Origin: Adiantum capillus-veneris
Taxonomy: Eukaryota > Streptophyta > Polypodiopsida > Polypodiales > Pteridaceae
NCBI GenBank assembly: GCA_014529385.2
Contig: CM043956.1
Location: forward strand, 62,883,120 to 62,947,119
Length of the DNA stretch: 64,000 nucleotides
Direction: 5' to 3'
Both the position numbers and the translations under genes were made by a program. Below, piece after piece: positions 1 to 11,340 of this stretch (position 1 is the first letter of the stretch; each line of letters starts with the position of its first letter). Under the pieces are notes generated by a model that did not search any database, was not told the origin of the DNA, and worked only from the letters and a program-made list of their open reading frames with translations.

Positions 1-29
1 TCCATTATCTCTACCCAACTTTCTTTCTT

Positions 30-220
30 TTAAACATATAATATATTCCAAGCGTGTGTAGCACTTACATTAGAATAAGGCAGCGGGGGGGGGGGGGGGG
101 GGGGGAGATAAGATGGTTAAGTGGTTGTTGGTTAGATTTGGGTCTAACCAACAACCACTAAAGGAACCCCCCCCCCACAAAGTAAGTGCCATGCATGCTT
201 GGAATATATTATATGTTTAA
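30..220. mobile_element. Foldback (MITE-like) element
   Basis: A long imperfect inverted repeat. The outer arms (about 30-69 and 182-220) share the AT-rich block around AACATATAATATATTCCAAG and a CACTTAC/GTAAGTG end. The centre is a perfect 16-bp inverted repeat (121-136 against 143-158) with a 6-base loop. A run of 21 G (85-105) on one side faces a run of 10 C (167-176) on the other, so the runs could also pair. There is no coding capacity. It resembles a non-autonomous foldback/MITE, but I could not define a target duplication. Confidence 0.65.
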
Positions 221-223
221 GTT

Positions 224-575
224 TATCCCATCTATCTTTGATCTCCTCTACCATATTGCAATCCTTTGCCAACATAATAGGACCTTGGTAGGCAAGTACC
301 TATGTTTAACACTAAGACCTGTAGGTTAGAGAGGAGTGTACATATTGACTATAGTGTTGACCCAATGTCTCTACTGACTAGTTTTGGCCTTCAGAACATG
401 ATTTGAAAATGAGGATAAAATTTGAATAGGTACATTTCTTTGCCTCTATTATGGTTACTGTACAACCGGTCATACTATTCCTCCTTTTCCTCTTGTATGG
501 TTAGTGTAGTACCGGTCATACTGCAAACCTATCCTCTTGAAATGAACAAAAATCATTACCTCTTATTTTCAGCTT
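224..575. other. Unassigned spacer with short direct repeat
   Basis: No gene seen. A roughly 27-base motif containing ACCGGTCATACT occurs twice in direct orientation (about 450-476 and 497-523). Confidence 0.4.
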
Positions 576-775
576 TGTTACCATGTATATGGTAGTGATG
601 TGTGTGAACACACATTTCCCTCTCTAGAAGGTCTTTTTAACCCCGTGATTTGTATATACACCCATCACTCTAGGGCTATCTTATCTTGTATTTACACACC
701 AAGTAATACATTCTTTGTAGTGTGCCTTGAACTTCTTCTCTATATCCAAGTCATGTGTACATTCTTGCAACAACA
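576..775 (+). repeat. 5' LTR of C1-A
   Basis: Begins TGTTACCATGTATATGG, ends CAACA, and is followed two bases later by TGGTATCAGAGC. It aligns along its length with the LTRs at 4429-4635, 9341-9568 and 60884-61109, including the short palindrome GTGTGTGAACACAC near its start. Confidence 0.8.
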
Positions 776-1136
776 ATTGGTATCAGAGCAGGTTGCATCC
801 CCCCAGGCATAGTCTCCAACATTGTTGGCTCCCCTCTAGTCACTTTCTCCTATTTTGGTGAGTGTTAGCGGATTGATAAATACTTTTGGATAGCTCAAAG
901 AGCTTGATGTGCTTAAAAAATTTTGTCGCGCTCATTTTGGCCTTCGTTTCCACTACTACAAGTATTGTGCAAGCAATTTTGTCCTTTTGTGCAAAATTTC
1001 TTCCACTACAATTTTTTTCATAATAGGTCTTCAACAGTATTCTGTGCTTTGTACTATATAGCAAGTGTAGTTTCCCTTCATATCTACTCAGTTTGGACAG
1101 TTTTCACATCAAGTTTAGTATTTCACTACCATAGAT

Positions 1137-2030
1137 GAGAGCAATGATGTTTTCAAAATGTTGTCTCTATTGATGACAAAATTGGATGGAGACAACTATC
1201 CATTGTGGGGTTACATGATGCAACATGTACTTGTTTCCAACAGTGTATGGAACATGGTTAAAGGTTTTGATGTACACCCAAGTTTTGTAGATTCAGGCTC
1301 TGTGGAGGATGTTATAAATTCTAACAATTTTGCTCTTAGTGCTAGTATTGCTTTACCTACAAACCAAATAGGTTCGTTGGGATATTATAGATGCATAGGT
1401 ACATGTATTAATTTCACTATCTGTCAAGCGCACCATTACTCCTCACATTTGTCGTTCATCTAAAATATTAAAATAGGATTGGGACATTCTAGATGCATCA
1501 TATGCATGCCACAATGAGACAAAAATATCATTTCTGTGCAAATAACTAAAATTAAGGGTGCTTCACGACGAGGAAGATGAAATGGACATTTTTCTTGCTA
1601 AAATGAAATATGTCGGTGAGAAACTCATTGTTGCAAGTAAAGTCATTCATAACCATCCATTCATGTAGATTGTCATGGATGCATTACCAAATTTGTACTA
1701 GACCTTTGCTTCTACTTTGAGGCTCATTGCATAGGGCAATGATAATGCTTTTAAGTTGGATGGCTTGGTCACTTTGTTGTTACAAGAGGCTATGTCAAGA
1801 CAAAAACAGGGCTAAGCAACACACTGGTGATTAGGATTTTGTTGTTTAGAAAAAGAAGAGGTGGAAATAACAATACTGCTACTTTTAATGTTCCTTCTTC
1901 AGGTAGAAAACCATATGTGGCAAATGCCTCCCATAACAACAATGCATATGGTAAATCTATCGAAAGAGATTTTTTTTTTTGATGCACCTATTGCAGAGCT
2001 ACTAATCATGTGAAAAGAAATTTCCTAAGC
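1137..2030 (+). pseudogene. C1-A gag remnant
   Basis: Residues such as LDGDNYPLWGYMMQHVLVS (about 1182-1238) match the start of the C1-B gag. A CCHC zinc knuckle remnant near 1985-2020 reads CTYCRATNHVKRN and has lost its last cysteine. Frame changes and stops occur throughout. The original role would be capsid and nucleocapsid of the retrotransposon particle. Confidence 0.7.
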
Positions 2031-2189
2031 TAAGGGCTAAAGAGGCACATACGAAAAAAAGTGAATCATCTTGAAATGTAGCCATTGAAAATCTGAAAAT
2101 TTTGTTGTTGATGCAGAATGGACTTTTAGTGTGTATTGTTAATATGACCCTTTTGTCTATGTTGTGATGCATGGTTGAGGGTGTAGATT

Positions 2190-3110
2190 CACATTTGTGA
2201 TATTTTGATAGTGATGCTACAAAGCACATTATATCTCTTTGTGCCTTGTTCACTTGTCTTTATATTGTCCCCAAAGGGAATTCTATCACTTATGCTAGCG
2301 ATGCCTCTTATCCACTCCAAGGAGTAGGAAAGATTGTACTCACTATGATTAATAGTAGTTTATTCACACTTTTTGATGTAATTTTTGTGCTTGGGATCAA
2401 GAAGATTATGTAATCTATTTTTGCATTAGCAAGACTTGTTCTTGTTGTAAAGTTTGTGGATGACAAGTGTACTATTTATGATCTTAGTTTAGGTGATATT
2501 ATTGTGGCATCAAGTACCTTGTCTCGTGGACTATACAAGTTCAATTCTTATGACAAGTGTGTAGAAAACTTTGCAAACGCAGTTACAAATTCTAAGGTAT
2601 TTTTGATGTTAAACTTTGGCATGCGCATTTTGGGCATCTAAATTTTGCCAGTTTGATGCATTTGCAAAAATCTAATATGGTTGCCTTATTGCTCCCATTG
2701 GAGGCACCATCTAAGCATGCTTGAAAAGGATGTATTTTGGGGAAAATGCAGCGTTCTAGGTTTTCAAAAGATGGTTAAGTGTAGGCTACTTGCAAGTTCT
2801 AACTTGTACACAATGATGTTTGCGGCCCGATGCACACTCCTTTTATTAATAATTTGTACTTAGTGACTTTCATTGATGTTTACTCACGACATACATAGGT
2901 ATATCTACTTAAGGCTAAGTCTAAAGTATTTATGTGCTTCAAATGTTTTTGATGTTAACTAAAAGGTAATAAATTGTATTGTGGGCACCCTCCATTCCGA
3001 TCGAAGGAGGAAGTATATGCCAAAAGAATTTGATGCAGTTTTTGATGGTTTTGAGATAAAACACCAACGTACATTGCCATAGACACCTCAACAAAATGGT
3101 GATGTTACCC
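2190..3110 (+). pseudogene. C1-A protease and integrase remnant
   Basis: A protease signature near 2200-2220 reads FDSDATKHI where C1-B has FDSGATKHI, so the catalytic DSG is altered. Further on, pieces of the GAG-pre-integrase region and an integrase core with a SDR-like step (about 2996-3010) and TPQQNG (about 3087-3104) are recognisable. The frame breaks repeatedly and the element jumps to late RT just after TPQQNG. Confidence 0.65.
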
Positions 3111-3149
3111 ATTACAAGATAGTTATTGTGGTTTCCTCATTTATGTATG

Positions 3150-3786
3150 CATTTACAAGGCTAGATATTTAGTTTGAAGTTTAACAATCGACCGAATTTA
3201 TGCATAGCCTAGGGTCTAAGCATTGGCACATAGTTAAGAGGATCTTTCACTACTTCAGTGCCACTATACATCTTATCCCAAGGGCAGTCATTGCCCCCGT
3301 ATTTACATGCATTTTCTAACTTGGATTGGGATGTTTGTTGTTACACACTAGTGTCCACGAGTAGTTTTTGCTTCATGCTTGATAGATAATGCATATCTTG
3401 GTTGAGCAAGAAGCAACCTACTATGGCAGCTTCTAATTGTGAGGATGACTATAGGGCAGCCTTCATAGGTACGATTGAGTGTGTGTGGCTCACATGCCTT
3501 ACAAATAATTTGGGACTTGGGATAGGAAGGCAACAATCTCACCTTCATTGATAGTCAGAGTGCATTGGTGGTTGCCAGGAACCCAATCTTTCATGCTTAC
3601 ACAAAGCACATTGAGGTGCATTATCACTATGTCAAGGAGAGACTCTCAGTTGGAGGGATCAGCTTGGATTATGTGTCAACACATGACAACCTTGCAAATC
3701 TATTCACAAAGACATTGCCTCATGTGCCTCAAGCTTCTTCTCTATCTCCAAGATATGTGTGCATTCTTGCAACCCTAACTCCAACA
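3150..3786 (+). pseudogene. C1-A late RT/RNase H fused to 3' LTR stub
   Basis: After the internal deletion the sequence resumes with the motif around FMHS.GSKHWH and continues into RNase H text (KQPTMAASNCE, ECVWL, HIEVHYHYV, FTKTLP). At about 3721 it passes directly into LTR sequence ending in CCCTAACTCCAACA (about 3773-3786). The normal end of RNase H, the polypurine tract and the first ~140 bp of the LTR are absent, which indicates a deletion across the pol/LTR junction. Confidence 0.7.
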
Positions 3787-4423
3787 AAATCCTATAGAGA
3801 GATAAAATGAATTGTCATTGACATATCTTGCATCCATTGTTTTATATGATAAATCTAACTAGATCAATTAGAAAATTTCAATCACAAAAAATCTTTAAGA
3901 TTTGAACTCTTTTTTTACTTGTGTTTGTAGGCTTGGCTAATACCATAGAGGCCCTTGTTGGATAATTGTTCTTTTCTTTCTTCGTTTTACTTTTGGAAGT
4001 GGCAAAAGAAGGTAGAGACTCCTCTCAATTGTAGCCATGGAAGCATTTGCTAGCTATTTTGGGGTGTTCACCAAAGTGTGCTTCATTTTAGAGTCTTCCC
4101 TCTCAAGATCTTATTGAAAGAAATTTTTTGTAGAAGGGATAGACTTCACAAAATCATCACATCCATCTTGAGCCGTATATATGCTAAAGGTTCAAATGAC
4201 AGTAGAAGGGCTTGGGGACTCTCTATGGATCCATGTTGTCTAGATAGGTACATTGGTTGGGAATTTTTGTTGAGGAGGGAACTAAGTGGGTAGGATTTCT
4301 TCATTCTCTTTCTCAGATTCTTCGTCTTGAGAAGTAGTTAATCCCAAGTTGGCTTCCTGTGCTTGAGGGGACAAAGGATCAAATACATCCACCAATAAAG
4401 CACTGTATCTGTTGACATGTCTT
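3787..4423. other. Spacer between the two C1 copies
   Basis: About 640 bp without a recognisable gene. A 71-codon open frame at 4078-4293 resembles no family I know and has no supporting context. It ends at the GAGGG target site of the next element. Confidence 0.4.
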
Positions 4424-4428
4424 GAGGG

Positions 4429-4635
4429 TGTTACCATATACATGTGGTAGTGATGTGTGTGAACACACTAGGACCGCTGGGGCATTTTTTCCCTTGAGCA
4501 TTGTATATACGCCCATCACTCTAGGGCTATCTATCTTTCCATTGCATACTAAGTAACACACTCTCTATTGTGTGCCTTGAGCTTCCTTCATCTTCTTCAA
4601 GTTGTGTGCGATTCTCTGCAACCCTAATTCCAACA
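4429..4635 (+). repeat. 5' LTR of C1-B
   Basis: 207 bp, TGTTACC...CCAACA. Compared with the 228-bp 3' LTR it lacks 21 bp lying between two copies of TTTTTTCCC, which suggests a replication-slippage or microhomology deletion after insertion. Confidence 0.92.
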
Positions 4636-4637
4636 AT

Positions 4638-4649
4638 TGGTATCAGAGC
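4638..4649 (+). promoter_or_regulatory. Primer binding site, tRNA-iMet type
   Basis: TGGTATCAGAGC two bases after the 5' LTR. This is the standard plant copia primer site complementary to the 3' end of initiator methionine tRNA. Confidence 0.9.
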
Positions 4650-4996
4650 AGGTTGCATCCTCCCGGGCTTAGTTGCCAGCTGCTCCAGCATACGCCTGCT
4701 CACTTTCTCCAATTTCAGTGAGCTTTAGCGAGCGTTCGCAGGTCGACAAATATTTCAGAAATGCTCGTAGAGCATAGTCTGCTCAGATTTTTGATTCGGG
4801 CTCATTTCAACCTCCGTTTCCACTATAGGCAGTACTACACATGCTATTTTGTCATTTTTTGCAGAATTTTTGTCAGTGCCGTTTTTTGTATAACAGGTGC
4901 CTCATAGTGTTCTACGGTTTGTGATATAGCACGTGTTGTTCCTGCTCCATTTTCTCCTATTTTTGGGCAGTTTTCACATCAGGTGCAGCATTTACC

Positions 4997-6130
4997 ATGG
5001 CTGACAACAACACAAATGTGCTCAAGATGTTTCCTGTCAGGACAGGTTGGATGGGGACAACTACCCTATGTGGGCTTATATGATGCAACATGTTCTTGTG
5101 TCAAAGGGCGTCTAGAACATTGTGCAGGGCATTGATGTACGTCCTGGTCCTGAGGATGTAGGCGATGTTGAGGATGTTGCAGGTCTTGCTGCAAGGATTG
5201 CTGCTATTAGAGTTGTTTTGCCTACGGCAGAACAAGCTCGTTGGGATGTAAAGGATGCGCAGGCTCATGCATTGATTGCGTTGTCTGTGAAGCACACAAT
5301 TGTTCCTCACATTTGTTCAGCAAAATCTGCAAAACAGGCTTGGGATATTTTAGTAGGTCTTTATGCAAGCCGCAATGAGGCTAAAATTGCTTTGTTGAGT
5401 AAAGAGCTGGAGTTGAAGATTATGCATGAGGAAGATGATATAGACATTTTCCTTGCTAGTGTCAAGAATATCAATGAGCAACTTATTTCTGTAGGTGAAG
5501 TCATTTCAGACAGTTCCCTTGTGTAGATTGTTCTTGATGCCTTACCAGATTCTTACCAGACCTTTGCTAGTACTTGGAGACTTATGACCCAAGGAAATCC
5601 AGAAGTTGTCAAGTTTGATGCATTATGCACATTGTTGTTGCAAGAGTCACTTTCCAGAAAAAACAGGACTAGACAGCGTGCAGTTGAGCAGGCTTTTATT
5701 GCTTCTCAAAGAAAGGGTGGTAGCAGCAATGCAGCCACTTCTTATGGTTCTGCTGCGAGTGGCAAAACTTATGTTCCCAATGCTTCTGCTGGCAACACTT
5801 AGTCTGGCAACTCTGGTGATAAGGGCAAAAAGAAAATGCGTTGCCATTATTGTAAAGCTAATGATCACTTAATCAAGTCATGTCCTAAGTTGAAGGCCAA
5901 AGAGGCTAAGAAGAAAGAGGGTGGTTCCACTGCAAATGCTGGTTCCACTACAAATGCAGCCATTGTTGAGTCTTTTGTAAAAGGAGACTGTAATGCTCAT
6001 GTTGATGCAGAATGGGCTTTTAGTGCAGAGTGCACTTACAATCCTGTTGTCCATGATGCAGGCTTGTTAGTTGCTGCAGATTCACATGTGTGGTATTTCG
6101 ACAGTGGTGCTACAAAGCACATTACCTCAC
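4997..6130 (+). pseudogene. C1-B gag pseudogene with zinc knuckle
   Basis: The likely start is ATG 4997 (MADNNTNVLKM). The frame is lost within about 60 bases, then gag text resumes (LDGDNYPMWAYMMQHVLVS). In-frame stops lie at 5113-5115, 5524-5526 and 5800-5802, each TAG and consistent with single-base change from TGG or CAG. A CCHC knuckle, CHYCKANDHLIKSC, lies at about 5842-5883. The product would have been the capsid/nucleocapsid part of the polyprotein. The C-terminal half flows into the protease in the same frame. Confidence 0.85.
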
Positions 6131-9100
6131 ATCGTGAATTGTTCACCTCTCTCGAGTGTGTCCCTCATGGGAATTCAGTCACTTGTGCCAACAATGCCTC
6201 TTATCCGGTTCAGGAGTTGTGCTTACTGCTGCAAATGGTAGTACCTTCACACTTGTTGATGCACTTTATGTACCTGGGATCAAGAAGAATCTCTTGTCTG
6301 TATCCGCACTTGCTAGAGTTGGACTTGTACTCAAATTTGTGGATGACAGATGTACAGTTCATGATCTCAGTTTTGGTGATGAAATTGTTGCATCTGGCCT
6401 TTTGTGCTGTGGGCTGTATAAGCTCACTTTTTATGACAAGTGTGGAATTTTTTTTGCAAATGTTGTTACAGATTCAAGGGCTATTTCAGATGCAAAACTT
6501 TGGCATGCACGTTTTAATCATCTAAATTTTGCCAGTTTGCTGCGTTTGCAGAAATTTGATATGGTTTCTTCTTTGCCGCCTCTTGAAGCACCTGTCAAAC
6601 ATGTTTGTGAAGGCTGTATTTTGGGTAAGATGCAGCGTTCTAAGTTACTAAAGGATGGTTCAGTTCGGGCCACATGCAGGTTGCAGCTTGTGCATATTGA
6701 TGTTTGTGGGCCCATGCAAACTCCGTCCTTGGGCAATTACCTTTACTTCGTGATGTTCATTGATGATTACTCCAGGCATACATGGGTATTTCCACTTAAA
6801 GCGAAGTCCGAAGTTTTTATGTGCTTCAAACAATTTCTGGCTATGGCTGAAAATGTCTCGAAATGTACTATGGGCACCCTCCATTCCGATCGAGGGGGGG
6901 AGTATATGTCTCATGAATTCAATGCATTTCTGGTTAGTCGTGGGATAAAACACCAATGTACAGTGCCTTATACACCTCAGCAAAATGGTGTTGCTGAGAG
7001 GAAAAACAGGTCACTGACGGAAATGGCACGATGTATGGTCAAAAGTCAAGCTTTGCCGCATTCTTTTTGGCTTGAGGCCATCATGTGTGCCACTTATATA
7101 CTTAACAGGTGTCCTACAAAAGCTTTGCAGTCTATTACTCCATATAAAGCATGGCATGATATAAAGCCTTCTATTGAGCACATGCGTGTTTTTGGCTATT
7201 TGGCATATGCTATGGTGCCTCAAACACAGCGCAGAAAATTGGATGATAAGGCTGTCAAATGTATTTTTGTTGGTTATAGTGCTGAAAGCAAAGGTTACAG
7301 ATTATATCATCCACAAACAAAGCGTTTTCTGGTTTCACGGGATGTAGTGTTTGTGGAAGATTCTGTTCAGCCCCTGTCATGTACTAGAGATAGTAATGTA
7401 AGCTCACAGGACATTTATGACACTTTGTTGCCTCTTTTCAGTGGTGGAAATAAAAATGTAAGTTCCAATGAGGCAAATGTACATCCTATGGGGGTTTTTG
7501 AAAATGTTACAGATAAGCCTATTACTGATGCAGATGTACATGATGTACTTGATGAGGAAAGGGCTGAAAATGAGCAGGCTAGAGGTATGCCAAAATGGCT
7601 GGTGCACACTTTGCGTGACAGTAAATTGGATGCACCTTTGTCTAGTCGTACTCGTTCAGGCTCTCGCCATGCATCTTATGCATCAAATCGTTATGCTTTG
7701 GCTGTGTCTAGCTTACATGATGTCGAGGAGCCTCTATCTTTTGATGAAGCACAGAATTCAAAAAATTGGATGGCTGCCATGCAATCAGATTATGATGCAC
7801 TTATAGAAAATGACACATGGAATTTATGTGATTTGCCTCCTGGCAAAAAGGCCATTGGTACGAAGTGGGTTTACAAGTTGAAACGCAAGACGGATGGTGA
7901 GATCGATCACCATAAGGCTCGACTTATTGCAAAGGGTTATGCACAACAAAAAGGCATAGATTATGAAGAGACTTTTGCTCACCACTTGTCGTATGACTAC
8001 TGTGTGTTTTCTATGTGCATTGACAGCTCATTTTGGTTGGGATGTACATCAATCAGACATTGTTAGTGCTTTCTTTAATGGTGATATATTTGAGGAAGTT
8101 TATGTATTCCAGCCTCGCGGTTTTGTCATAAAAGGACAAGAGGACAAAGTGTGCAGATGTAAGAAGGCTTTGTATGGGTTGAAGCAATCTCCTTGTGCTT
8201 GATATGAGAAAGCTGACACTCATTTGGTTAAACGAGGCTTTCGTAACAGTCCAACAAAAAGCACATAGTATGTAAAGTGTGAGGGTGATGTACTTCTCAT
8301 GGTGGTTCTTTATGTCGATGATTTGCTGATCACTGGACCAAATGAGAGACATATTGCTGAATTTAAGGCTGATTTGAATGCTACTTTCAAGATGAAAGAT
8401 TTGGGGCTGTTGCATCATTACTTGGGTATACAGTTTAAGCAGTGTGATGGTGGTATTGCCTTGTGCCAAAAAAGTTACATAGAGACATTGCTATCTAAGT
8501 TTGGACTTGAGGATTGCAAACCTATTGCCACTCCCACGGAAACAGGTTTGAAGTTGAGTCTACATGATGCTGGCCATCCTGCTGATGTCACTCTTTACCA
8601 AACTGCTGTTGGCTGCCTCATTTATGTATGCAACACGAGGCCATATATTCAATTTGCAGTCTCACAGGTCAGCAGATTCATGCATAGCCCAGGGTCTAAG
8701 CATTGGCAGGCTGTCAAGAGGATTTTCCGCTACCTTAGTGGCACTTTACACCTTGGCTTGTTTTATCCCAAGGGGGGATCGTTGCCGCCAGACTTACATG
8801 CTTTTTCGGACTCAGATTGGGCTGGTTGTTTTGACAAACGAGTGTCCGCAAGTGTTTTTTGTTTCATGCTTGGCAGTTCATGTATATCATGGTTGAGCAA
8901 GAAGCAACCTACTAGCCACTTTGAGTTGTGAGGCTGAGTACATGAAAGTCTTCACAGCTACGGTTGAGTGTGTATGGCTTAGATGCCTTATGGTTGATTT
9001 GGGTGTTGGACAGGACACTGCCAACACTATCTACATTGATAGTCAGAGCGCACTGGCAGTTGCGAGGAACCCAGTTTTTCATGCTTGCACAAAGCACATT

Positions 9101-9265
9101 GAGGTGCATTACCACTATGTCAGGGAGAGGTTCTCAGCAGGAGAGATCAACTTGTCTTATGTGCCAACACAGGACAACCTTGCATATCTTTTCACAAAGG
9201 CATTGTCTCGTGAGAAGCTTGAAGCCTTCCGCAAAGCTTTGGGCTTACTCCCCTTTGTGGATTGA
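6090..9265 (+). pseudogene. C1-B pol pseudogene (protease, integrase, RT, RNase H)
   Basis: Protease FDSGATKHI near 6098-6124. Frameshift at about 6215. Integrase zinc region HARFNHLNF...CEGC (about 6506-6617), core with D at IDVCGP, D at HSDRGGEY and E at NGVAERKN (about 6695-7003). RT begins near 7860 (KWVYKLKRK); a frameshift near 7980 breaks EETFAP. Stops at 8200-8202 and 8266-8268 precede the intact YVDD motif at about 8311-8322. RNase H shows SDSDWAG (about 8808) and a frameshift near 8915, then CEAEY and FTKALS. All catalytic motifs survive, but no continuous reading frame does, so it cannot supply enzymes. Confidence 0.9.
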
Positions 9266-9340
9266 TCATGTCCTCAGGGTATGGCACTTCCCTTTACTCA
9301 TGTGTCATCTCTCGTTCACCGCATCACTCCAGGGGAGATT

Positions 9341-9568
9341 TGTTACCATATACATGTGGTAGTGATGTGTGTGAACACACTAGGACCGTCGGGGCATTTT
9401 TTCCCTCTTTAGGAGGTTTTTTTCCCGTGAGCATTGTATATACGTCCATCACTCTAGGGCTATCTATCTTTCCATTGCATACTAAGTAACACACTCTATA
9501 TTGTGTGCCTTGAGCTTCCTTCGTCTTCTCCAAGCTGTGTGCGATTCTCTGCAACCCTAACTCCAACA
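9341..9568 (+). repeat. 3' LTR of C1-B
   Basis: 228 bp, TGTTACC...CCAACA, preceded by the purine tract around CCAGGGGAGATT and followed by target duplication GAGGG. Confidence 0.92.
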
Positions 9569-9573
9569 GAGGG

Positions 9574-10530
9574 TTGTTGCTTAAGCACTTGGAGGTCTGT
9601 TCATGTTGTAGTTTTTCCTGTTTACATGTGTGAAGCCATTTTTATTTTTTGCATCACTCTCTTTCTTATTGAATTCAAAACAATCCTTTATCATGTGTCT
9701 CTGACTGCAATAGTGATAGTAGGGAGATTTTTGTATAAAAATTTTGGAGTGCTAGGTGACGCCATTAGATTTTATAATCTTTACGGTCTTGTTCCTTTGC
9801 ACCTACAATTTTCAACCAGAGGTAATACTCTCCTTGGTAGTTAGGAAAATCTACCCATGCAGGAATGTGTGTGGGCTTGGCTCCCCTCCTATGATTGAAT
9901 CCTATTCCATTTTATTTTCACCTTAGCAGTGAAGCAGCTAGACGTGGGGTTTAGTGCTTGATAGAGTCTAGAGTTGAGGGACTGGCTAGATCTATCCTTT
10001 AGGGACAAAGAGAGTGGTGAGTGAGATACTAAAAGCATTTCATTCTTCAAATATTCTTGATGCTTTGAAAGTATTGTTCTATTTTCCATTCCGAGTTTAA
10101 TTTGCACCGTTTTGTTTGTTTTTGCTCCTAGTTTAGTTTCAATACATAGGAGTAGGGTAAGTAGAAATACCACCATCAAATTGGACTAAAAGACATATTT
10201 TGGTAAAAAAATACCATAACCCTAAACATTAGGAAATTTGATGCTAGAATCCTAAAATGTGAACAAAACTTAGAAAGTTGCTGCTAAGGGCATGAGAAAA
10301 CTCATAAGAAGCAATCTAATCAATTTTATCCAATTGTGTGGTGGAACATGGATCGTGATCCATATCCCCTAGAGACAAACTGAGCCAAAACTAAGACCAT
10401 TTCATTGATACTACTTTCAAGAAACTAAAACCAAAGTTTGGGGTCAAATTGAAACCAAAATCACACTCAAACCAAGAAAATTGGAAAAATTTACTAAAAG
10501 CTAGTGAAATTGACCAAAACTTGGAGGTTT
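9574..10530. other. Unassigned AT-rich spacer
   Basis: About 950 bp right of C1-B. No gene, LTR or tandem repeat recognised. Confidence 0.4.
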
Positions 10531-10815
10531 TCAACTTTTTGTGATCCAACTCCAAAAACATTGTGAGGATGGTTGAGGGGAATTCTTTAATAATAGACCA
10601 TTTAAATCCAATATAATTGTAAGCATGGATTTCTCATCATCTATAGTAAATGAAGTAGCAGCAATTGGAAATGACTCAGGAGCAGATGTTTTAGTCTCTT
10701 TTGAAGTAGATTGGATTGTTGGAGCATTGATTTCTTGGTCCACATTACTACAAGCTTGCTCAAGCCACAAAACAATCCTTGCAAAAATTGTTAGCATTGG
10801 TACACAAGGCACCAC
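10531..10815 (-). pseudogene. Possible FCP1/NLI-type phosphatase fragment
   Basis: A 94-codon minus-strand open frame. Near its end it contains MLTIILDLNGLLLKN, a hydrophobic strand followed by DLNGLL. Plant FCP1-like HAD phosphatase family members carry a similar DLNG version of motif I. The rest of the domain is not found downstream, so at best this is one exon or a captured fragment. It lies on the same strand as the SET remnant at 11.4-11.9 kb. A chance match cannot be excluded from so short a motif. Confidence 0.25.
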
Positions 10816-11340
10816 TTGTCTAAACTACAATCTATTGTGGCAAACTTGTCCAGCCTACATTTTATTAAATGTTAGTACTTAAGTGACTACTAAAAGCCAA
10901 AACCTGCTCAAGAACACATGGCCACAAGGTCCACCATATGTCCAATCTAGGCTACAAGAAAAATTAGAGCTTTATCTTAGATTTGGATTCAAGGGCCACA
11001 ATTTGTTTAAGCTAGCTAGCTTCAAACTACACCAAAATGCATCCAAGTTGTTCTTCATATTTAAGGTAAAATTTATCAAAAGAAGAAAATAATATTGGAG
11101 CCCCTACCACTTTTCCAACCTAGGTATTGATCAAATTTTCATAAGATTTGCTAAAAATCTTGAGTAGAGTCAAGATTCTATATTCAAGGTAATCAAATAA
11201 TTTAGCAAACACATAAAGCACAAGAGCACTCTAGATTCTAGCTGAACATAAAGTAAACAACAATCATATACAATTAAGTGTTGAGATTCTATCAATAAAA
11301 AATCAAAATTTTTGAATGTATTTAAGATTTCCATATGCAG
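10816..11340. other. Unassigned spacer
   Basis: AT-rich, with no convincing coding stretch. The short plus-strand frame at 10883-11092 has no recognisable content. Confidence 0.35.

Larger units (their letters stand above)
576..3786 (+). mobile_element. Decayed copia element C1-A
   Basis: An old, internally deleted relative of the copia element at 4429-9568. The order is 5' LTR (576-775), tRNA-iMet primer site (778-789), gag, protease, integrase, then a jump at about 3105 into late RT and RNase H, then a stub of 3' LTR (about 3721-3786). Relative to the sister, about 1.6 kb of integrase C-terminus and RT is missing, and the end of RNase H is fused directly to the last ~65 bp of LTR. No target duplication could be recognised. 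Many stops and frameshifts make it non-functional. Confidence 0.85.
4429..9568 (+). mobile_element. Copia element C1-B, complete but coding-defective
   Basis: A structurally complete 5.1-kb Ty1/copia element: 5' LTR 4429-4635, primer site 4638-4649, gag-pol, polypurine tract about 9329-9340, 3' LTR 9341-9568. It is flanked by a 5-bp target duplication GAGGG (4424-4428 and 9569-9573). Domain order protease, integrase, RT, RNase H defines copia. At least four premature stops and four frameshifts disable the polyprotein. The LTRs differ by a 21-bp deletion in the 5' copy. Confidence 0.93.

Noticed and set aside
571..3791. Target duplication for C1-A
   Set aside because: The bases before 576 (AGCTT) and after 3786 (AAATC) do not match; the 3' end is rearranged.
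6518..7223. Minus-strand open frames in C1-B
   Set aside because: Antisense shadows of the integrase; the sense strand carries the conserved motifs.
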